Source: Maritimibacter sp. (lineage in GTDB: Bacteria > Pseudomonadota > Alphaproteobacteria > Rhodobacterales > Rhodobacteraceae). From it: a DNA stretch of 9,719 nucleotides. Below, piece after piece: positions 1 through 5,795 of the stretch. The stretch's first letter is position 1. Every line of letters starts with the position of its first letter. The position numbers and the translations under genes were made by a program. The notes under the pieces were generated by a model. The model made no database searches. It had not been told where the DNA came from and saw only the letters and a program-made list of their open reading frames with translations. The stretch is taken from assembly GCA_020441225.1 (NCBI GenBank), contig JAGRMP010000092.1:1-9719 (forward strand), written 5' to 3'.

Positions 1-325
1 GCCCTATGTCTGGACGATCAACGGCCAGGTCTGGGGCAGCCACACGCCGATCACCGCCCGCTCCGGCGAGCGGGTCGAGATGATGTTCCACAACATGTCG
101 ATGATGGCGCACCCGATGCACCTGCACGGGCATGTGTTCCAGGTCGTCGCCGTGAACGGGCAGCGCTTTGCCGGCGCGATACGCGACACGGTGCATGTGC
201 CGCCGATGGGCTCGGTCACCATCGCCTTCGACGCAGGCGAGGCAGCGCCGTGGATGCTGCACTGCCACCACATGGCGCACATGGCGACCGGCATGATGAC
301 GGAACTCGACGTGCAGGCCGGCTGA
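1..325 (+). CDS. Multicopper oxidase, C-terminal part (5' end outside window)
   Basis: The last 107 codons, read from base 2, form the C-terminal cupredoxin domain of a multicopper oxidase. These enzymes oxidise Cu(I) or other substrates and reduce O2 to water, usually in the periplasm. The HPMHLHG motif (His37, His40, His42 of the visible part) and HCHHMAHMATGM (His87, Cys88, His89, His93, Met98) supply the type 1 and trinuclear copper ligands, and all are present. The axial ligand is Met. Extra Met and His residues around both motifs (for example MSMMAHPMH) resemble PcoA/CopA-type copper-resistance oxidases more than laccases. The fragment is intact to its TGA stop. No copB-like gene follows; the next gene is convergent. 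The exact subfamily cannot be fixed without the N-terminal domains. Confidence 0.93.
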   Translation, partial: PYVWTINGQVWGSHTPITARSGERVEMMFHNMSMMAHPMHLHGHVFQVVAVNGQRFAGAIRDTVHVPPMGSVTIAFDAGEAAPWMLHCHHMAHMATGMMTELDVQAG

Positions 326-330
326 GGCGG

Positions 331-370
331 CCCCCGGTCGCTCTCGGTCGCGCCCAGTCTCCCCCGGGGG
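331..370. terminator. Possible terminator hairpin between convergent genes
   Basis: CCCCCGG at 331-337 pairs with CCGGGGG at 364-370 just after the oxidase stop; 361-370 is also a perfect 10-base palindrome. No T-tract follows, so this is weak evidence for termination. The rest of 326-499, between the convergent oxidase and ArsR genes, holds nothing I recognise. Confidence 0.25.
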
Positions 371-499
371 TCTCGAACGGGTGAACCGGAGGCAGCGAAG
401 GCGATACCCATGGACGCGGGAAATGCCGGATCCTGCTCGACCGGGACGCGATCGCGAAGTTGGGGGGCGTTGTTGAGCCTGGGTCGCGGCCCCGTCCGT

Positions 500-1165
500 T
501 CAGGTCTGGGAGACGTGGATCTCCCGTCCGTCCTCACGCCATTCCGGCAGACCGCCCTCCATCCGTCGCGCGTTCAGCCCACGTTCTCGCAGGGCGGTCA
601 CCGCCTGGTGGGCGTAGATGCAGTAGGGCCCGCGACAATAAGCAACGATTTCCGGGCCGGCCCGGAGCGCCAGGATGATCCCGTCGAGGTCCGACAGCGC
701 GACGTTGACGGCGCCCGGGATATGCCCGGCGGCGTATTCGTCCGGCGGGCGGACGTCGAGCACGGTGACTGCGCCATCTTCGAGACGGGAAGCGAGCTCA
801 TCCCGGCTGACCGGTTCGGGCGGGTCCTCTCCGCCGGCGAGACCGCGCAGGATGCGCTCGACTTGCGCCAGGTTCCGCTCTGCAACGACGCGCAGCACGT
901 CCATCAATTCGAGCGCTTTCGCGTCGGTGAGGCGATAGATCACGGCCTTGCCGTCGCGGCGGCCCTCGACGAGACCCGCGCGGCGCAACTGCTGAAGGTG
1001 TTGCGAGCAGTTGGCAATGGTCAGGCCGGTTTTCTGCGCCAGGGCGTCGACGCCCCGCTCCCCTTGCGCAAGCTGTTCGAGGATCGTGAGCCGTGCCGGC
1101 GCGGACAGGGCCCGCGCGACCAGGGCGTATTCTTCGAGCAGGGCGGTTTTCGGGCCGATTGACAC
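500..1165 (-). CDS. ArsR/SmtB-family repressor fused to a rhodanese domain
   Basis: A 221-residue two-domain protein. Residues about 10-105 form an ArsR-type winged helix: SAPARLTILEQL, a recognition helix around LTIANCSQHLQQLRRAGLV (48-66), and a wing at GRRDGKAVIYRL. Residues about 120-218 form a rhodanese domain, with LDVRPPDEYAAGHIPGAVNV and an active-site loop CRGPYC (Cys177, Cys182). Cys53 lies in the recognition helix; the usual ELCVCD metal site is absent. I chose GTG at 1165 because GGAG lies 7 bases upstream; an open frame continues to 1531 but would run across the divergent gene. ArsR proteins repress until a ligand or thiol change releases DNA. The rhodanese fusion suggests sensing of reactive sulfur, metal-thiol or arsenic chemistry, which is inference. 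It diverges from the hydroxylase-MFS operon, its likely target. Confidence 0.92.
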   Translation of the reverse strand: MSIGPKTALLEEYALVARALSAPARLTILEQLAQGERGVDALAQKTGLTIANCSQHLQQLRRAGLVEGRRDGKAVIYRLTDAKALELMDVLRVVAERNLAQVERILRGLAGGEDPPEPVSRDELASRLEDGAVTVLDVRPPDEYAAGHIPGAVNVALSDLDGIILALRAGPEIVAYCRGPYCIYAHQAVTALRERGLNARRMEGGLPEWREDGREIHVSQT

Positions 1166-1189
1166 TTTGGGTCTCCGAACAGTAGAACA

Positions 1190-1207
1190 TTCAAGTGATA
1201 AATTGAA
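1190..1207. promoter_or_regulatory. Candidate ArsR operator (inverted repeat)
   Basis: TTCAA (1190-1194) and TTGAA (1203-1207) form a perfect inverted repeat with an 8-base AT-rich centre. It sits in the 88-base divergent region, 24 bases upstream of the ArsR-rhodanese start and 46 bases upstream of the hydroxylase start. ArsR-family operators are usually AT-rich dyads of this size placed over divergent promoters. I could not assign -35 and -10 boxes with confidence on either strand. Confidence 0.5.
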
Positions 1208-1253
1208 AGATAGCGAAATCGTTGCTGGAAGCAACCCCGGAAGGCCGGTTCCC

Positions 1254-2108
1254 ATGTCCGAAACGCTCCTCGCCGCCGAACCGACACTCCGTCTTGCCGC
1301 CTTCCTCGGCGTGTTGGCGGCCATGGCGCTCTGGGAAGTGGCGGCGCCCCGCCGGCGACGGGATATCCCGCGCGTCATCCGATGGACGAACAACCTTGCG
1401 TTGGTGGTGCTCGATACCGCGATCCTGCGGTTGACCTTTCCGATCCTCGCCGTCGCGCTCGCTGTTATGGCCGAGGAGCGCGGCTGGGGGCTCCTGAACA
1501 ACATCGACGTGCCGTTCTGGGTGGCGTTCATCCTCTCGATGCTGCTGCTCGATCTGGCGATCTATCTCCAGCACGTGATGTTCCACGCGGTCCCGGGGCT
1601 TTGGCGGCTGCACCGGATGCACCACGCCGACCTCGACTTCGACGCGACGACGGGCCTGCGGTTCCACCCGGTGGAGATCCTCGTCTCGATGGGCATCAAG
1701 CTCGCGGTGGTCGCGGCTCTCGGTCCGCCGGCCGTCGCGGTCCTGCTGTTCGAGGTGGTCCTGAATGCGACCGCGCTCTTCAACCACGCCAACATCGACC
1801 TGCCCCGCCGGGTCGACAGGGTGCTGCGATGGATCGTGGTCACGCCCGACATGCACCGGGTCCATCACTCCGTCGATCCGCGCGAGACGAATTCGAACTT
1901 CGGCTTCAATCTTCCCTGGTGGGACCGGTTGCTCGGCACCTACGTCGCCCAGCCTGCGAAAGGCCACCAAGGCATGGAAATCGGGCTCGAACAGTTCCGC
2001 ACCACCCGTGATCTCTGGCTTGACCGGATGCTGCTGCAACCCCTGCGCGGCCCGGCGAGCGGCGGTGCGCTCGACCCGCGGATCGCCGCGAAGGAGCCCA
2101 CCGAATGA
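1254..2108 (+). CDS. Fatty acid hydroxylase / sterol desaturase family membrane protein
   Basis: A 284-residue integral membrane di-iron oxygenase homologue. The family's His clusters are intact: HVMFH (His107, His111), HRMHH (His120, His123, His124) and HRVHH (His201, His204, His205), with further His138 and His178. These coordinate two irons that activate O2 for hydroxylation or desaturation of a lipid-like C-H bond. Hydrophobic segments lie at about 10-30, 45-72, 87-106 and 143-178. The ATG at 1254 has GGAAGG 9 bases upstream. The gene ends in an ATGA overlap with the MFS gene, so the two are probably translated together. The name 'sterol desaturase' is only the family label; a bacterial lipid, carotenoid or xenobiotic substrate is equally possible. 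Control by the divergent ArsR-rhodanese is likely. Confidence 0.93.
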   Translation: MSETLLAAEPTLRLAAFLGVLAAMALWEVAAPRRRRDIPRVIRWTNNLALVVLDTAILRLTFPILAVALAVMAEERGWGLLNNIDVPFWVAFILSMLLLDLAIYLQHVMFHAVPGLWRLHRMHHADLDFDATTGLRFHPVEILVSMGIKLAVVAALGPPAVAVLLFEVVLNATALFNHANIDLPRRVDRVLRWIVVTPDMHRVHHSVDPRETNSNFGFNLPWWDRLLGTYVAQPAKGHQGMEIGLEQFRTTRDLWLDRMLLQPLRGPASGGALDPRIAAKEPTE

Positions 2109-3415
2109 CCGATTCCGACCTCCGGCATGGTATCCGCGAAAACCTGGGCCAGGTCGCGCACCAGCTCATCCAGGTGATGCTGGTCGGATTCGCCATCGGC
2201 ATGACCCGGACGGTGATCCCCGCGATGGCCGAGAGCGAGTTCGGGCTCGAGCGCGGCTCTTTCATGCTGCTGGCCTCCTTCGTCGTGGCCTTCGGCGCAG
2301 TGAAGGCAGTGATGAATTTCGTGGCCGGACGATGGTCGGAACGGATCGGGCGCAAGCGCGTGCTGTTGTGGGGCTGGATCGTGGCGCTGCCGATCCCGGT
2401 CATGATCTGGTATGCGCCGGACTGGAACTGGATCGTCGCGGCCACCGTGCTTCTGGGCGTCAACCAGGGGCTCTGCTGGTCGATGACCCAGACCGCGAAG
2501 CTCGACATCACCCGTGCCGAGGAGCGGGGCCTGACGATGGGCCTAAACGAATTCTCGGGCTATGTCGGAGTCGCCCTCGCCGGCATCCTCACCGCCTACG
2601 CCGCCGAATGGCTGGGCGCCCGCACCGGCTTGCTGGTCTTCGGCAACGGCGTGGTCCTGACCGCACTGGTGCTCACCGTCGTATGGGTCGAGGACACCCT
2701 TCCCTGGGCCCGGGCCGAGACTGCTGCCCACAAGGCAAGGCCCCCTAAACACCCGCCGCGCTACCCCCGGGGTGTTTCTGAGCACCCGTCGACCGGCGAG
2801 GTTTTCGCCGTGATGAGCTGGCGCGACCGACGCCTTTTTGCGGTCAGCCAGGCGGGGCTCGTCGAGAAGTTTGTCGATGCGCTGGTCTGGGCGCTTTTCC
2901 CCGTCTATCTCGTGAGCCAAGGGGCCAGTTTGCCGGTGGTGGGCTGGGTCGTCGGCGTCTACGGCTTTGTCTGGGGCGGCTCGCAACTCTTCACTGGGCG
3001 GTTGTCGGATCATGTCGGCCGGTTCTGGCCCAACGTGCTCGGCATGTGGATTTCGGGAGCCGGTGTGGCGATGGCAGTGATGGGCGCGGGCGCCCTCTGG
3101 TGGTCGGTCTCGGCCGGTGTGGCGGGTTTCGGCATGGCGCTTCTCTACCCTAATCTCTCGGCAGCTGTGGCCGACATCACCCCGCCCGCGTGGCGCGGCT
3201 CGGCGATCGGCATCTACCGCTTCTGGCGCGACCTCGGCTACGCGATCGGCGCGCTCGGTCTCGGACTTGCAGCGAGTATCGCCGACAGGGCCGAAGCGGC
3301 GTTCTGGTTCGTCGCGATCTCGATGTTCATTTCCGGTGGCCTGCTCTTCTGGTTCGCCGAAGAAACCCACCCGCGGCTCAACCCTGCCGAAGATCCCGAA
3401 GAAACCGGCGTGTGA
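2105..3415 (+). CDS. MFS transporter, likely 12 membrane segments
   Basis: A 436-residue major facilitator superfamily permease. It carries the cytoplasmic loop 2-3 signature GRWSERIGRK (75-84) and its repeat GRLSDHVGR (298-306) in the second half, with a charged central loop at about 198-240 dividing two six-helix halves. The C-terminal half has RFWRDLGYAIGALGLG (372-387) and EETHPRLNP (419-427). The start ATG overlaps the hydroxylase stop by 4 bases, which implies tight coupling. The substrate cannot be read from sequence; efflux of the hydroxylase product, an organometal or another toxicant would fit. A decayed homologue of its C-terminus lies at about 5326-5565, so two such transporters once existed in this region. 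Confidence 0.94.
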   Translation: MTDSDLRHGIRENLGQVAHQLIQVMLVGFAIGMTRTVIPAMAESEFGLERGSFMLLASFVVAFGAVKAVMNFVAGRWSERIGRKRVLLWGWIVALPIPVMIWYAPDWNWIVAATVLLGVNQGLCWSMTQTAKLDITRAEERGLTMGLNEFSGYVGVALAGILTAYAAEWLGARTGLLVFGNGVVLTALVLTVVWVEDTLPWARAETAAHKARPPKHPPRYPRGVSEHPSTGEVFAVMSWRDRRLFAVSQAGLVEKFVDALVWALFPVYLVSQGASLPVVGWVVGVYGFVWGGSQLFTGRLSDHVGRFWPNVLGMWISGAGVAMAVMGAGALWWSVSAGVAGFGMALLYPNLSAAVADITPPAWRGSAIGIYRFWRDLGYAIGALGLGLAASIADRAEAAFWFVAISMFISGGLLFWFAEETHPRLNPAEDPEETGV

Positions 3416-3541
3416 CCCGATCGCTCTTCTGCGATGTTCGGCGGCCGTCTTGCCCGGACTGGTCACATTGGCCTTCCCGGTGACTTCGACCCAGGAGAAA
3501 CGGCCGGACAAATGACCAACATGCTCCTCGGTCGATCCAAA

Positions 3542-3613
3542 GGCATTTCGCGCAGGTCGAGAAATATGCTTGGCTGGAGGACGCCCGCGGAGGCGCTGGA
3601 CGAGCTCACAATG
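3542..3613 (+). mobile_element. Relic of an IS30-like transposase C-terminus
   Basis: One frame reads SRRSRNMLGWRTPAEALDEL, which resembles the end of IS30-family transposases, where a 'RPRKTLGW-TPAE-L' segment is typical. Only about 24 codons are recognisable. No catalytic DDE region or terminal inverted repeats are seen nearby, so this is an inactive scrap. Assignment to IS30 rather than another DDE family is tentative. Confidence 0.45.
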
Positions 3614-4240
3614 ACGGTACAAGATCCCGGCGGCGCGCGGCGACAAGGCCTCCATGTTTCCGTCGATCTCTGTGTCGGATGTCGGTGGCGGCCCTATGTG
3701 CAAGACTGCCGACGACCCTCGGCCACCGGGGATCGAAACAACGTCCCATTCGTCACATTTCGGATAGCCTTGCCCGGGAAGGGGCGAACGTGCGACCGCG
3801 GCAGGCTTGGTTCCTCGACTGGTACTTGGTCGGTACAGCTCCCGAACCATGATCCCGATTCATGCTGACCAATTACGCGGCAGTCGGGACGGGAACGCGT
3901 TTAGGCGACCGAACGTGCGTCCAGACGGCCCACGCAGAGAATCCAGAAGGGCAGACGCCATACGAATCCGGGAATTCCGCCAACCCCTTGGCTGGAACGC
4001 ACTTCCGAGTTGGTGAGACAATACTTTCAGGAGGTCAACTGAAACCCACGTGCTCGTTCATCGAATTGTGACTACGAACACCGTTTACGACTTGATGATT
4101 CATTGTTGGGGGTTTCGCTGCAAATCAATGATTGGCGGTATCATTTCTGTTGGCGAGATCAAGCAATGGCAATGAGGGGTTGTCACTTCTGGCAACGGCC
4201 AATTGTGCGCCCGAGTCGAAGCCAATCCATGTCCGAGATC
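3614..4240. other. Unassigned stretch with no recognisable gene
   Basis: Several short open frames occur on both strands, for example 3862-4071 (+), but none has a convincing ribosome site, family motif or coding feel. Positions 4020-4180 look richer in A and T than the surroundings. It lies between two gene relics and is best read as decayed or rearranged DNA. Confidence 0.5.
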
Positions 4241-4432
4241 CTGCCCGGGCTCGGAAACATATGCGTGCTTCTATTCGTCGACGATCCCGCCGGCTATCTC
4301 GACGCGGCTGCCTCCGAGACTGTGTTCGCGCCACTGATGGATCTGGTCTACAAGACCGGCATTTCGGCGCTGACCGAAACCCACGCTCTTGATATCGAGT
4401 CGTGTTCGGACCGCGTGTCACGCCTGTTCACG
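4241..4432 (+). pseudogene. Relic of a LolD-type ABC transporter ATPase
   Basis: The translation contains LLFVDDPAGYLDAAASE, which matches the Walker B/D-loop consensus LLLADEPTGNLD seen in LolD/MacB-type ATPases. It then runs through VFAPLMDLVYKTGISAL, like the VF--L--LV---G-AAL block, to TETHALDIESCSDRVSRL, like the H-loop 'ATHN-ELA--MDRV-RL'. Spacing between these blocks fits the family. Key residues are altered: the catalytic Glu of DEP is Asp, and T-G-N has become A-G-Y. No Walker A or contiguous signature motif is found upstream, and no LolC/E permease is nearby. LolD-type ATPases drive lipoprotein release or small-molecule export with FtsX-like permeases. This is a non-functional remnant of about 60 codons. 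Confidence 0.7.
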
Positions 4433-4540
4433 ACACCGTGTCGAACGCCGCAATTCTGCCTTATTGGTTGATTTTCAGGAGAATGGCCGTAGCCTTGGGG
4501 GTCCGGGGTAACAAAACTCAGTTAGAAAAGTCTGCCAAAA

Positions 4541-5002
4541 ATGCACATTCTCACCAAGACCATTGTGTCCGCAGCCGCGGCTCTGACGACACTTGTGACA
4601 GGGGCGCAAGCGTCCGAGCGTTTGTCGACGTCCGGCCGATCCGACCAGATCACGATCCGTATTGACAAATCCGATCAGGAAATGACCGTCATGCAGGGTG
4701 GCCGACGGCTGTACAATTGGCCTGTGTCGACCGGGGCCGCTGGGTACGACACACCCACGGGCACCTGGCAGCCGACCTGGTTCAGCCCGAACCACCGGTC
4801 GCGGCAATACGGCAACGCGCCGATGCCTTGGGCGATCTTCTACTTCGAGGGCTTCGCGATTCACGCGACATTCGATACGTACGCTCTCGGTAGCCGCGCT
4901 TCGCACGGCTGCACGCGCCTTGAATTCGACAACGCGGAAGAACTGTACAAGGCCGTGTTCGCGGTGGGCAAAGAAAACACCTACATCGTTATCCAAGAAT
5001 AG
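4541..5002 (+). CDS. L,D-transpeptidase (YkuD domain), small, Sec-exported
   Basis: A 153-residue periplasmic enzyme. A Sec signal peptide spans residues 1-24, with cleavage predicted after AQA. The YkuD domain follows, with ITIRIDKSDQEMTV opening it, PVSTGAAGYDTPTGTW (61-76), and the catalytic block His108 ... SHGCTRL (121-127) with nucleophile Cys124. Such enzymes make 3-3 peptidoglycan cross-links or attach proteins to the wall. The usual final Asn is replaced by Thr-Arg, a common variant. It lacks LysM or other wall-binding domains and is near the minimum size. The ATG at 4541 has only a weak AG-rich ribosome site. It stands alone between gene relics yet is fully intact, which suggests selection for it. 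No promoter could be assigned. Confidence 0.92.
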   Translation: MHILTKTIVSAAAALTTLVTGAQASERLSTSGRSDQITIRIDKSDQEMTVMQGGRRLYNWPVSTGAAGYDTPTGTWQPTWFSPNHRSRQYGNAPMPWAIFYFEGFAIHATFDTYALGSRASHGCTRLEFDNAEELYKAVFAVGKENTYIVIQE

Positions 5003-5325
5003 CCTTCCGTCTCCGTCGGTCCGACGTTGAAGGCGGTCCGGTTGGTACGGATATGCGATCCTTGAGACACAGCCGTGTCCGCATAAGGCGAGGGTCGTTG
5101 AGTTGATGGCAAGTGCCGGATTCAGCGACACGAGCGGAGTGTGCGCTCGTTGAGTGCGAGCTTGGAAGGTATGCATGGACGTGGCGCCGCCGTGACGTGC
5201 CTGTCCAGAGAACGACGCCTTCCATTCCAATGATTGGACCGCACTATCAAAACCTGGGATGAGGCACTTTGGCAGCTTCGTTGATCTTGTCGGTCGGCAG
5301 ATGATTTGGGAGCCGGAGGCCTGAT
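5003..5325. other. Non-coding gap upstream of the MFS relic
   Basis: No gene is recognised here on either strand. It contains the nested hairpin at 5052-5085 and may include unrecognisable upstream parts of the decayed MFS gene, since the region just before 5326 stays loosely protein-like but with stops and shifts. Confidence 0.45.
5052..5085. repeat. Nested inverted repeat after the first L,D-transpeptidase
   Basis: TATGCG (5052-5057) pairs with CGCATA (5080-5085), and inside them GACAC (5066-5070) pairs with GTGTC (5075-5079) around an AGCC loop. Eight unpaired bases lie on the left side. It sits 50 bases after the transpeptidase stop. It could end that transcript, but there is no T-tract. 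Confidence 0.35.
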
Positions 5326-5565
5326 CCGGACCGCACAGCCTGGCTCGGTCTGGTTTCAGTCGATGCCTCTGTCTGACGGGAACTCGGCTTTGCCCTCGGC
5401 GCGCTTGCCTTGGGGTTCGCCGCCGATGCCGCGGGCATGCTCGAAGCCGGTTCCTGATTTGCAGGGCTCGCTATGGCGGCCTCAGGTCTTTTGCAGATCC
5501 TACGCACGGAAGAAACGCACACTGGCCTGATTCCCTCGCTCGAAACGCAAAACTCCGGTGCTTGA
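5326..5565 (+). pseudogene. Decayed C-terminus of a second MFS transporter
   Basis: Read in one frame from the TGG at 5341, the translation aligns without gaps to residues 363-427 of the MFS protein encoded at 2105-3415. By eye about 27 of 65 positions are identical. Shared blocks include R-LG-A-GAL-LG-AA (from 5377), EA (5443-5448) and EETH--L-P (from 5509). Two in-frame TGA codons, at 5374-5376 and 5455-5457, both fall exactly where the intact homologue has Trp (Trp374 and Trp401), as expected for TGG-to-TGA mutations. The frame ends at a TGA at 5563-5565. Upstream of about 5326 the similarity fades. Divergence is too great for a recent duplication, so this is an older paralogue or the remnant of another transporter. 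Confidence 0.75.
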
Positions 5566-5729
5566 GACGACCAACTTGGAATACAGACAATGCGGCGATC
5601 TTCGCGGGTTTGTTCCATGGGAGGGCGTGGGAAGAGGCGGCAACGCCAAGGACATATGGTTGTCGATCCGCCGACACGTGCGAGATTTCGGGACCGGTCG
5701 AAGATAACGCTCCTTTTCCTAAATACCTC

Positions 5730-5760
5730 TTGAAGCTCCAGTTGCTGTAGCAATTATCTT
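5730..5760 (+). promoter_or_regulatory. MerR-family (CadR/PbrR/ZntR-like) promoter and operator
   Basis: A -35 box TTGAAG (5730-5735) and a -10 box TATCTT (5755-5760) are separated by 19 bases, the overlong spacing typical of promoters activated by MerR-family metal sensors. Between them lies the dyad GCTCCAG-TTG-CTGTAGC (5735-5751), with six of seven positions symmetric. This resembles CadR/PbrR/ZntR operators. Transcription would begin near 5767, just before the ATPase gene. The cognate regulator gene is not in the window. Confidence 0.78.
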
Positions 5761-5785
5761 GTGTTTCGATGATCGATTCGAAACC

Positions 5786-5791
5786 GGAGAG
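5786..5791 (+). promoter_or_regulatory. Ribosome binding site fixing the ATPase start
   Basis: GGAGAG at 5786-5791 lies 4 bases before the ATG at 5796 (6 from GGAG). The in-frame ATG at 5769 has no ribosome site and would lie at the predicted transcription start, so 5796 is preferred. Confidence 0.7.
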
Positions 5792-5795
5792 TCAA

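Noticed and set aside
410..1162. Plus-strand frame across the ArsR-rhodanese gene
   Set aside because: It is the complement of a gene with clear ArsR and rhodanese motifs and has no recognisable domain.
3420..3435. ATCGC/GCGAT hairpin just after the MFS stop
   Set aside because: Only 5 base pairs with no T-tract; too weak to call a terminator.
2543..3850. Long open frame on the minus strand opposite the MFS gene
   Set aside because: Its translation is Arg/His/Pro/Gly-rich with no family motifs, and it mirrors a well-supported gene; it is a GC-driven shadow.
3796..3852. WFLDWYLVGTAPEP reading on the plus strand
   Set aside because: It looks protein-like but is short, ends at a stop, and I cannot match it to a family with confidence.
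4021..4044. ILSGGQLK reading, like the ABC signature motif, upstream of the LolD relic
   Set aside because: It lies over 200 bases before the Walker B block, where the family expects about 60, and the flanking residues do not match. Probably chance unless an insertion separates the two.
5374..5457. TGA read as Trp or selenocysteine in the MFS-like frame
   Set aside because: The intact genes in the window use TGA as a stop (for example at 3413-3415), and the upstream part of the gene is unrecognisable, so decay is the simpler explanation.
5247..5753. 168-codon minus-strand frame upstream of the ATPase
   Set aside because: It is antisense to the MFS relic and shows no protein-family features.
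5769..5795. ATG at 5769 as the ATPase start
   Set aside because: No ribosome site, and it coincides with the predicted transcription start; the ATG at 5796 has GGAGAG just upstream.
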